A stretch of DNA of 64,000 nt from Paenibacillus sp. FSL M7-0420 (GTDB lineage: Bacteria > Bacillota > Bacilli > Paenibacillales > Paenibacillaceae): NCBI RefSeq assembly GCF_038002345.1, contig NZ_JBBOCJ010000001.1, forward strand, positions 744,001 to 808,000. Direction: 5' to 3'. Below the pieces are notes generated by a model. It was not told the DNA's origin. It did not search any database and was given only the letters and a program-made list of their open reading frames with translations. Positions 1 through 7,854 of the stretch are shown in pieces (the first letter of the stretch is position 1; every line of letters begins with the position of its first letter). The translations under genes were made by a program, and so were the position numbers.

Positions 1-1185
1 CCCGCTCATCTCGGCGTAGACCAGCTTGCCGCCAGCATCTACTCCGGCTACGGCCACCTTGGCACCGTACTTGTCAGTGACGGAGGCCGTAAGCGAATAG
101 CTGCCCTGCACTTCACCGCCCGGCAGCAGCCGGAGCGGCTCGGCCAGGTTCCAGGCCAGCGTTGCCGCAGCGGTCTCCCCGGAGGTGTCCTGCACTGGGG
201 CCAGCTCCGCATAGAGCCTGATGGCATCCGCATACCGGCCGCCGCGCACATGGCGCGCGCCCTCGCGGAGCAGCCGGGCGATGCTGTTGTCGATCAGCTT
301 CAGCACCTTGGAGCTGGTAATGCCGGCTGATGCGGCATAGCTGCGGTAACGGGCGGCATGTCCGGCGAAGGCTGCGGTGAGGTCACCGTCCAGATCCTTG
401 TTCAGGATGATCGAAGCGCTCTCCTGAACCTGCTTGCTAAGCCAAGGCGCGGTATAGCTATGATTCTTATAAGCTTCTTCCATAGAGAGGGCGCTCTCCA
501 GCATAGGCCCGAAGCTTCCGGCTGCGGCCAGAGCCTTGAGCCTCGCGGTATCATGGGCCTTGAAGCTCGCAGCCAATAACTCCTCTTTGGCCGCCACCCC
601 TCCGTAATAGTCTGCCGGAATCTGCAGCAGGCTCCATTTGAGACTGTCCGTACTGTCGCTGCCCGTCCCCGAATCTGCTCCCTTAGACGAACCTGCGGCG
701 AGTCCGGCCAGATACTCCTCCTTGAACAGCCGGAACCCGGCTGTCATCTTGTCTGAGAGGCCTGAATCTGCCGAGAGCTGGCGATAATAGGCTTCATAGG
801 GACCGCCCGGCATCATATATTTGCTCTTCAGGCTGAGCAGGGAGGCATAGCTCTCCATCAACCCTGCGAAATCCTTCACAGTCAGCTGGTCTGCAAGCGT
901 TAAGGACAGTCTGCTTAGACTGCTGCGGATGCTGGTGATGGGAGCCAGCTCTGCCAGTCTTGCCGAAATTTCTTCTTCTTTATAAGAAATCGCGTGATTG
1001 GCCGCTGCTTGGCGGTACCGGTTCTCAGCAGCAATAAGCTCCCCGGCGGCGTACAATTTTTCGGCTTCTTGTACATCCTGAAGCTTATTCTTAATCCCCA
1101 GCGCCTTCTGTCCCAGCGGGAGCAGCATCAAAATACACAGAATAATCATAATATTCCGCAGGGTTATAGCCCGTATGATCGTCAT
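1..1185 (-). CDS. Partial TPR-like membrane protein, C-terminus off the left edge
   Basis: An open frame of 395 codons runs leftward from an ATG at 1185 and leaves the window without a stop. AAAGGGG lies about 10 bases upstream of the ATG. Residues 8-25 form a hydrophobic segment, so the protein is probably anchored with most of its chain outside. The rest looks helical; residues around 35-75 and 315-335 have the A/L/Y spacing of TPR-like helical pairs, and the visible end turns into beta-rich sequence. I do not recognise the family. It is the third gene of a leftward operon behind a zinc-ribbon membrane protein and a 50-residue membrane peptide, divergent from the vWA/tubulin-like locus, so a role in the same envelope system is possible but only inferred from position. 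Confidence 0.75.
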   Translation of the reverse strand, partial: MTIIRAITLRNIMIILCILMLLPLGQKALGIKNKLQDVQEAEKLYAAGELIAAENRYRQAAANHAISYKEEEISARLAELAPITSIRSSLSRLSLTLADQLTVKDFAGLMESYASLLSLKSKYMMPGGPYEAYYRQLSADSGLSDKMTAGFRLFKEEYLAGLAAGSSKGADSGTGSDSTDSLKWSLLQIPADYYGGVAAKEELLAASFKAHDTARLKALAAAGSFGPMLESALSMEEAYKNHSYTAPWLSKQVQESASIILNKDLDGDLTAAFAGHAARYRSYAASAGITSSKVLKLIDNSIARLLREGARHVRGGRYADAIRLYAELAPVQDTSGETAAATLAWNLAEPLRLLPGGEVQGSYSLTASVTDKYGAKVAVAGVDAGGKLVYAEMSG

Positions 1186-1241
1186 ATAATATAGCCCCTT
1201 TATAGATAGATAAGGATTAGAGCGGCAGTCGGCTTCTAACC

Positions 1242-2165
1242 TTATACTTCAGGGTCCCAGCGGTACTTAAGCTCACGGATCTCCTCCACCTTGACATCCA
1301 GGCCGTTCCACGGCTCATAGGGATTCGCGGCAATGAGTCTGGATAAGCGCAGGAACCGGTCTTTGGGCAGCTCCTGCACATAGCGGCCGATCATGCCGGA
1401 GTAGAGCAGCGCGTATCGCTTCATGCGGACCGCAGCACTGGCAACGGCGGTCATAATGTCCAGCCCCTTATCCATTTCGAGAATCTGCACCTCGTAATTC
1501 TTGACATAGCGCAGGGTGCGGTCTTTGATCAGCTCGGGACGGACCCTGGCGATCTCGCCGATATATTCAGCCAGCAGCGGCTCGAAGTCCTTCAGCAGCA
1601 GCTGCTCCAGCTCCAGCGTCATGTCCTTGCGCAGCTGGAAGCCGTGCAGCAGGGCGACGCGCTGGCGGGAGATCCGGTCTCCGCGCAGCAGCACGGAGAT
1701 CTCGCGCAGCTTCTCATAAGCGAGCACATCATTCTCACGCAGCACCGTCACGGCTTCCTGGCGGTTCAGCTCCAGATCCTCCTTGATGCTATAGATATTA
1801 CGGCCAAGCAGTTTGTTCAGCGCATACAGATTTTCGTTCTGCCGTACTTTCCGCTGCGTATAGTAGACCAGTCCGGCTAATACGAGGCCGCCTGCGCCGC
1901 ACAGCACCATCTGCTGCAGATTCTGTCCGAAATAGATTCCGGCCAGGGTCAGCAGGAGGATAACGAGCAGCCGGGTCTGGACCTTGCGCCCGGCCTGGGA
2001 CACTGCATACTTCTCCACCGGAGTCAGCGAGGCGCGGCCGCAGCGGGTGCAGCGTTCCTCGCCCAGCGCGGTGTAACGGTGACAGCGGCGGCAGATGCGC
2101 AGCTTCTCGAAGGCGTAACGGGGGGCCTTGAAGGGACGGAAGATGACGGGTTTCTTTTTACTCAC
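1242..2165 (-). CDS. Zinc-ribbon double-pass membrane protein, unknown function
   Basis: 307 residues with a GTG start that overlaps the stop codon of the upstream 50-residue gene, so translation is probably coupled. Cys25, Cys28, Cys39 and Cys42 form a CxxC...CxxC zinc ribbon of the small cytosolic type. Two hydrophobic segments follow at about 65-80 and 86-102. The C-terminal 200 residues are charged and helical with many Leu and Arg/Glu, and probably cytosolic. Nothing in it looks catalytic. Zinc ribbon plus a membrane hairpin suggests a scaffold or adaptor at the membrane. The neighbouring zinc-ribbon GTPase (13620) belongs to the same locus and might be a functional partner, which is inference only. 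Confidence 0.8.
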   Translation of the reverse strand: MSKKKPVIFRPFKAPRYAFEKLRICRRCHRYTALGEERCTRCGRASLTPVEKYAVSQAGRKVQTRLLVILLLTLAGIYFGQNLQQMVLCGAGGLVLAGLVYYTQRKVRQNENLYALNKLLGRNIYSIKEDLELNRQEAVTVLRENDVLAYEKLREISVLLRGDRISRQRVALLHGFQLRKDMTLELEQLLLKDFEPLLAEYIGEIARVRPELIKDRTLRYVKNYEVQILEMDKGLDIMTAVASAAVRMKRYALLYSGMIGRYVQELPKDRFLRLSRLIAANPYEPWNGLDVKVEEIRELKYRWDPEV

Positions 2166-2310
2166 GGGCGGTATCCCCTCCGTTCAATGCAGCCAGCAGG
2201 CGCTCGTCGATATCCTCACGGGTGAGCGGCTTCCGCTGGCGGGAAGCATATAGAATGATCTGAATCACAGCATAGAGAAACGTTATCCCGAGTATGGCGT
2301 ATGTAATCAT
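2158..2310 (-). CDS. 50-residue single-pass membrane peptide
   Basis: An ATG at 2310 opens a 50-codon frame ending in TAA at 2158-2160. AAAGGAAGAG lies 7-8 bases upstream of the start, a good Shine-Dalgarno site. The first 22 residues are a clean transmembrane helix (starting MITYAILGIT); the remainder is a short charged tail carrying REDIDERLLAAL. The stop overlaps the GTG start of the zinc-ribbon gene, which supports real translation and coupling. It is the first gene of the leftward operon. Small membrane peptides like this often hold a larger membrane complex together; that role here is a guess. Confidence 0.7.
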   Translation of the reverse strand: MITYAILGITFLYAVIQIILYASRQRKPLTREDIDERLLAALNGGDTARE

Positions 2311-2554
2311 GGAACTCTTCCTTTCTGCTCTGGTTACGGTCTTTTAATCAAATATTCAGGATTGCGGCGTATACTTAGAATAGTCTATCCGGCTCAGGAT
2401 GGCGATTGTTACTCGCGGAAGTGCCGGTCCAGCGGTCACTATGTTGAAGTTTACAAGGTTTAATTATATCATAATGGCATGCTATTGACAGAATTTAGCT
2501 ATGCGTTACGGATCTGCCATATCCGCCTAATTTCACACAAGAGGAGCCCTATTT

Positions 2555-4375
2555 ATGCTTCGTAACGAACGTAATTTCAGCAAGGCCAAGAATAGACTGC
2601 AGCGCATATTGCCTGTATTGCTCATGATTCTATGTATCACTGTATCCCCATATGCTGCTTCGAGAGCCAGCGCGGCTTCGGCCGCACCCTCGCATATTGA
2701 CGCTGTGCTGCTGATCGATGTCAGCAACTCGATGAACAAGAGCGACAAGAACAAGATTGCCAATGAAGCGATGAAGATGTTCATAGATATGCTGTCCACC
2801 CAAGGCGATAAGGTAGGCATTGTGGCCTACACCGATAAGGTGCAGCGCGAGAAGGCGTTGCTCGGCATCAAATCCGCCGGCGACAAGGAGGATCTGAAGA
2901 ATTTCATCGACGGGCTAAGCCGCGGACCCTACACAGACCTGGCGGTCGGGATGGAAGAGGCGGTGAAGGTGCTGGAGAACGGCAGCGATCCCGGCCATGA
3001 GCCGATGATCGTCATGCTGGCCGACGGCAACAATGACCTCAACGAAGCCAGCGGCCGGAAGCAGTCCGATTCCGACAAGGAGCTGAAGGCGGCAGTAGAG
3101 GCTGCCAAGCAGAAGGGGTATCCCGTATATACCATAGGACTGAATGCGGACGGCAAGCTGAACAAGAATATTCTGGCCGGACTGTCCAACGAGACAGGCG
3201 GCAAGGCGTTCACCACAAATTCCGCGGATGATCTGCCGCAGATTCTCAGCGAGATTTTTGCCAGCCACTTGAAGCTGAAGGTGGTGCCGGTGCCGTCCAT
3301 TACGGCAAACGGCGATTATCAGGAAGTTACGGTAAATGTGCCTAACGGCAGCGTGCTCGAAGCGAATATCTCAATCATGTCCTCGAAGCCGGTGACCGCG
3401 AAGCTCAGTAATCCTGCGGGGAAGGAAGTAGCGATTCCCTCCGATAAAGTGCTGTTATCCAAGTCGTCCAGCTATACGCTGATTAAGCTGCTGTCGCCGG
3501 AGGAGGGAGACTGGAAGCTCCAGGTCAAGGGAGTGCCGAAGGACAAGATCGATATTAACTTGGTATTCAACTACGATCTGGAGCTGAAGCTGGATGCTCT
3601 GCCCTCCAAGTCTTACGGCAAAGGCGATACGGTGGATATCTCCTCGCATCTGTTCAGCAACGGGACAGAGGTAACGGAGAGCAGCCTGTACCAGGATATG
3701 AAGGCTGTGCTGCTGGCTACCGATAAGGACACCGGCCAGGTGCAGGAGATTCCGCTGGATAACTCGGGTGCCGAGTTCAAGGGTGCTTTTGAAATCAAGG
3801 ATAATCATGAATACGAGCTGAAGGTCCGGGCCGAAGAGAGCAGCTTCTATCGGGAGAGCGATGTGCTGACCATCAATGCCAAGACCGGAACGGTAGCGAC
3901 CACCCCGCCGTCAGCAGGCACTCCTGCGGGCGAAGAGCCTGCTGAGGAGAAGACCTCGAACACGCTGTACTATATCATCGGCGGCATTGTGCTGCTGCTG
4001 GCTGCTGCAGCCGCATTCTGGCTGCTGCGCAGTAAGGCGAACCGGGGGTTCGTCGGACAGATGGTGGTAGAGGTGCTGGACAACAACACAGGGGAGAAAA
4101 CCTATCCGCAGTACAAGAAGCTCTCCGGCTTCCGCGGCAAATTCACACTTCACCAGCTGCTGCAGCTGGCCCCGGAGCTGAAGGAGAGCGAGAAGCTGGT
4201 CTTCACGCCGGGAACGAATGACCGCCTGCTGCTGCGCAGCGGCGAGGGCATTACTGTAGAACGCTCAGGGCGTGCTGCTGATACCTCGCGGGGCCTGGAG
4301 ATGAAGAGCGGGGACCGGGTGACGGTCTCTCTGCAGACGGTAGACAAGACGATTTCTCTGGAATATTTGATCTGA
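2555..4375 (+). CDS. Secreted, membrane-anchored vWA-domain protein
   Basis: 606 residues, start ATG preceded by AAGAGGAG. Residues 17-40 are a signal sequence. A von Willebrand factor A domain covers about 48-235, with an intact MIDAS motif DVSNS at 55-59 and the conserved later acidic loop (MLADG near 150). Beta-rich sequence follows to about 450, then a membrane helix at about 471-491 and a cytosolic tail of about 110 residues that looks like a compact beta domain. vWA domains bind protein ligands through a metal ion; here the ligand-binding face is outside and the tail inside. It is first in the rightward series leading to the tubulin-like GTPase 85 bases downstream, so it may be the sensor or assembly part of that system. 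Confidence 0.85.
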   Translation: MLRNERNFSKAKNRLQRILPVLLMILCITVSPYAASRASAASAAPSHIDAVLLIDVSNSMNKSDKNKIANEAMKMFIDMLSTQGDKVGIVAYTDKVQREKALLGIKSAGDKEDLKNFIDGLSRGPYTDLAVGMEEAVKVLENGSDPGHEPMIVMLADGNNDLNEASGRKQSDSDKELKAAVEAAKQKGYPVYTIGLNADGKLNKNILAGLSNETGGKAFTTNSADDLPQILSEIFASHLKLKVVPVPSITANGDYQEVTVNVPNGSVLEANISIMSSKPVTAKLSNPAGKEVAIPSDKVLLSKSSSYTLIKLLSPEEGDWKLQVKGVPKDKIDINLVFNYDLELKLDALPSKSYGKGDTVDISSHLFSNGTEVTESSLYQDMKAVLLATDKDTGQVQEIPLDNSGAEFKGAFEIKDNHEYELKVRAEESSFYRESDVLTINAKTGTVATTPPSAGTPAGEEPAEEKTSNTLYYIIGGIVLLLAAAAAFWLLRSKANRGFVGQMVVEVLDNNTGEKTYPQYKKLSGFRGKFTLHQLLQLAPELKESEKLVFTPGTNDRLLLRSGEGITVERSGRAADTSRGLEMKSGDRVTVSLQTVDKTISLEYLI

Positions 4376-4460
4376 TAAGCAGGCTAAGTGTACGCTCCCG
4401 AAGCAATCATGCGAAGTGATTCGGGATGCGTAGGCTATCACAACTTTTGGGGGAGAACCT

Positions 4461-7400
4461 ATGAAACCGGTAGTAAGAGAACATATTCAACAGCTGGATG
4501 TATCGCTTGGCGGAGGGATCGTCAGCGACAAGATCAGAGTGGATACCATCGACAACCCGATCCTCATTATCGGGCTTGGCGGCACGGGCATCGATGCCCT
4601 GCTGCGGCTCAAATACCAGATTAACCGCCGCTTCAAGCTGCCTGAAGATCCGTTGTCCAAGAAGAAGCGGGATAAGCCCGATAACGTGGAATTCCTGGCG
4701 TTCGAGACCAATGAACAGGACCGCGGCAAAAAATACAAGGGCATCGGCCTCGACCCGCAGAATGAATTCGTGCTGCTGGCCAATGCTGAGATCGGCGGAC
4801 TGCTGCAGAACCGCAGCATCCTGGATTCTTACATTACAGACTGGCTGTCGCCGGAGCTGAGCATCACAGACGGCATGAACGGAGCCGCCGGGGTGCGCCA
4901 GGCCGGACGCCTGCTGCTGTTCACGAAAATCAACCAGGTGGTTGCCGCCATCGACAAGAAGATCAAGACGCTGTCTGTCGGCACCAGCAAGAAGCTCATG
5001 GTCTTCCTGCTTACCGGTCTGTCCGGCGGAACGGGCAGCGGGGCGTTCCTGGATATTGCCTATATCGTGCGCGGCATCATTGAACGTGACTACGGCGCAG
5101 CCGGGATAGACCGTGTCAATACGCTGGGCTATCTGTTCACACCGGACGTCAATCTGTCGAACAAGAGCCTCAGCGAGCATACCCGCGAGTATATCCGCAA
5201 GAACGGGTATGCCGCGCTCAAAGAGCTGGACTACTGGATGAACGTGGACAGCCGGGGCGAACGCTTCCGCCAGAAGTACGGCAATATTCTGAGCGTTAAC
5301 TCGCCGCTGCCGCCGTTCAATCTCTGTCATCTCATCTCCGCAACCAATACGGAGGGCAAGCTGCTGGAGAATGCCTACGATTACTGCATGAACGTGACGG
5401 CTGAGAACATCACCAACTTCATGGCCAGTGAAGAGAAGGCCTCCGGCGAGGAATTCGCGATCCATGATTATATCAGCAACATCCGCACGAACATTGCCCA
5501 GATGAACAAGACTTATCCTGCCAACTATGAATACAACATTATCGGGGCATCCTCGGCCGTGCTGCCGATTGAGGAAATGACAACATACCTGGCCTACCGC
5601 CTTTTCGACAAAATGGACAAGATGTTCCATCACGCCCCGAATCAGGAGGATGTGGAGAAGATGGCGCGCAAGCTCGGCATCGATCTCGATACGATGATCA
5701 AGACGTTCGAGTCCCGTGTGCCGGAGCCGCTGCCGGGCTATCAGAACAGCGAGCGCCTCAGCCATGCGAATGTCGTCAAGAATCAGGTCGTCAGCATGGA
5801 TACGGAGCTGGAGCAGAACTTCCTGGCCCGTGCGCGTGAGGAATATATCAAATCCAAGAAGCAGCTTCCGGGTGAGATTGCCGGACGGTTCGGCGAAGAG
5901 CTGGAGCGCATTTTCCTGCATCCTGAGCAGGGGCCGTTCTATGTGTCACGGCTGCTCTACACCGAGAAGGGCTTCTGCATCCTGAAGCTGATCCAGTCTT
6001 ATATTGAAGCGCTGCGCGAGAGTCTCTTGCGCCTGCCGCGTGATATTGAGACCGCACAGGAGAGTGCAGAGGATAAGCTGGGCGATGCGCGGAGCGCTTT
6101 TGTGTCCAAGGAGAAGAAGAAGAACGCCTATATTGAAGCCAAAATCAATGAATACTGGCTGCATGCCGATGTGGAGCGCACCGAGCAGATGATCCAGTTC
6201 TATGAGGATCTGTATGAGCTGCTGAATGAAGAGAACAGCCGGATCTACGGGGTGTTCACCGAGATACTGACCGCGCTCAGCTCGATCTTCGAGAAGAACG
6301 GCGACATTCTGATTAACGGCGAAGAGCAGGCAGACCACAAGGGCAACAAAACCTACTATTGGAACATCGTCAACGTGCCGGATATCTCGGCGACCATCTC
6401 CAAAATCATGGACCAGAAGGACGGCGATGATCTGATCCGTGACTTCACACGCGAGATGCTGAAGCATTCCGGGCGCTGGGTAAGGGAGCAGGAGATTGAT
6501 ATTGTCCGCTCCATCTCCGAGTTTCTCAGCGACAAGTTCGGGGATCTGATTACCCGTTCGATGGAGGACTTCCTGGTGATGAAATACGGGCGTGAGGAGC
6601 CGCTGGATAAATTCGTGGAGCGGATTATTGCCGGACGTCTGGATGAGGATGCGGTGCCGATTTTCCACCTCAGCAACAGCTCCGGCAGTCTGCACTTTCC
6701 GTCCTGGGGCTTCGTCTCTGTGCCGGTGAAGGCGCCGGGGATTCTGAAGGGTGTGCGGAATTATCAGAATAATGCACTCGGCAAATCGCAGTTTACGATC
6801 AAGGAGAGCGAGGTCAAGAACCGGATTTTCTGGCTGAATACACGCAACGGGGTGCCGCTGTTCGTATATACGCCGCTGCGGGTGTACGAGGAGAACTACG
6901 AGCGGACCATTCTCGACAAGGAAGGCATCGGCCGCCATCTGGTGATGACCGACAAGGACAACTGGACCTATCTGCCTTCGCCGATCCCGGAGAAATCCTG
7001 GGGCGATACGTATGCGAATCCGCGGGTCCGTGAGTACAATGCCAGAGTGCGTGCGGATTTCGGCCGGGCGCTGGAGTCCGGTGTGATCATAGAGAAGGGT
7101 GTGGACGAGAACACCAGCAGCCGCTTCTCCGTGATCTTCACGAAGCCGCTGGATCTGGGCAAGCTGCTGGGCGCTTATGATCTGCAGCTGGATGCGCCGC
7201 GTCCGAATCTGGGTGAAGTGCGCAAGGCCGCTGAGGAGCTCAAAGCACTCCGCACAGGAGGTATTGAACGCGAAGCCGTGAAGGATATCTTCGGCAGCAT
7301 TAATCTGGAGCTGGCCCAGGAGAACCTGATCCGTTCCCCGCAGCTCATTGCCCGTGTCCGTGAGGAGCTGGCGAAATACGATGCGCTGGCGGCCAAATCT

Positions 7401-7850
7401 GCGGAGCTGGAAGCGCTGGTGCATCAGCATCTGGATGAGGACAAATGGCTGGACCAGTTCATCGAAGCGCTATACACCGATACGATTACCAAAAAAGGCG
7501 CGCTCTATGTCTATGACCGTGACGAGGACGAGGATGCCTGGGAGCCGTTCGCGAATCTGATGAAGGAACGCAGCTATGTGGAGTATGCCGTCTACCGCCA
7601 TTTCCGTGAGCTGGATGAGAAAAGCCGCAGTCTCCTGCTCCGCAAGGCAGCGCGCCGGGCCGGAGAAATGACCGCCGCTGAAGATGTAACTCCGCTGCTG
7701 TATAAGCTGGAAGGGATGTATGTCTCGTTCCTGGAGGCGCGTGATGCACTGGAATATGAGCGGGTAGAGCATGCCAACGGAGATGAAATGTACGGCTTCT
7801 ACAAGAGCCTGACCGGCAAGCTTGGCAGCATCCGCAGAAAGCTGAAGTAG
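4461..7850 (+). CDS. Tubulin-superfamily GTPase (Tubulin_2 type)
   Basis: 1129 residues. Near the N-terminus a Rossmann-like strand and glycine loop GLGGTG occurs at 38-43, and the diagnostic tubulin/FtsZ phosphate loop GGTGSG at 189-194 follows a hydrophobic strand, exactly as in the Tubulin_2 (tubulin-like) family. The first 450 residues form this GTPase domain; about 680 residues of mostly helical and mixed sequence follow. It has no signal peptide or membrane helix and is cytosolic. The start ATG has GGGGGAG upstream. The next gene starts 4 bases after its stop, so the two are co-translated. Family members are large and occur beside vWA proteins; GTP-dependent assembly at the membrane is the likely activity, not proven here. 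Confidence 0.88.
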   Translation: MKPVVREHIQQLDVSLGGGIVSDKIRVDTIDNPILIIGLGGTGIDALLRLKYQINRRFKLPEDPLSKKKRDKPDNVEFLAFETNEQDRGKKYKGIGLDPQNEFVLLANAEIGGLLQNRSILDSYITDWLSPELSITDGMNGAAGVRQAGRLLLFTKINQVVAAIDKKIKTLSVGTSKKLMVFLLTGLSGGTGSGAFLDIAYIVRGIIERDYGAAGIDRVNTLGYLFTPDVNLSNKSLSEHTREYIRKNGYAALKELDYWMNVDSRGERFRQKYGNILSVNSPLPPFNLCHLISATNTEGKLLENAYDYCMNVTAENITNFMASEEKASGEEFAIHDYISNIRTNIAQMNKTYPANYEYNIIGASSAVLPIEEMTTYLAYRLFDKMDKMFHHAPNQEDVEKMARKLGIDLDTMIKTFESRVPEPLPGYQNSERLSHANVVKNQVVSMDTELEQNFLARAREEYIKSKKQLPGEIAGRFGEELERIFLHPEQGPFYVSRLLYTEKGFCILKLIQSYIEALRESLLRLPRDIETAQESAEDKLGDARSAFVSKEKKKNAYIEAKINEYWLHADVERTEQMIQFYEDLYELLNEENSRIYGVFTEILTALSSIFEKNGDILINGEEQADHKGNKTYYWNIVNVPDISATISKIMDQKDGDDLIRDFTREMLKHSGRWVREQEIDIVRSISEFLSDKFGDLITRSMEDFLVMKYGREEPLDKFVERIIAGRLDEDAVPIFHLSNSSGSLHFPSWGFVSVPVKAPGILKGVRNYQNNALGKSQFTIKESEVKNRIFWLNTRNGVPLFVYTPLRVYEENYERTILDKEGIGRHLVMTDKDNWTYLPSPIPEKSWGDTYANPRVREYNARVRADFGRALESGVIIEKGVDENTSSRFSVIFTKPLDLGKLLGAYDLQLDAPRPNLGEVRKAAEELKALRTGGIEREAVKDIFGSINLELAQENLIRSPQLIARVREELAKYDALAAKSAELEALVHQHLDEDKWLDQFIEALYTDTITKKGALYVYDRDEDEDAWEPFANLMKERSYVEYAVYRHFRELDEKSRSLLLRKAARRAGEMTAAEDVTPLLYKLEGMYVSFLEARDALEYERVEHANGDEMYGFYKSLTGKLGSIRRKLK

Positions 7851-7854
7851 GCCT

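Noticed and set aside
4407..5921. Minus-strand open frame of 504 residues
   Set aside because: Lies opposite the tubulin-like GTPase, whose motifs are clear; typical shadow frame in GC-rich DNA without domains or ribosome site.
5946..7430. Minus-strand open frame of 494 residues
   Set aside because: Shadow of the same GTPase gene; composition rich in Arg, Gln and His without recognisable domains.
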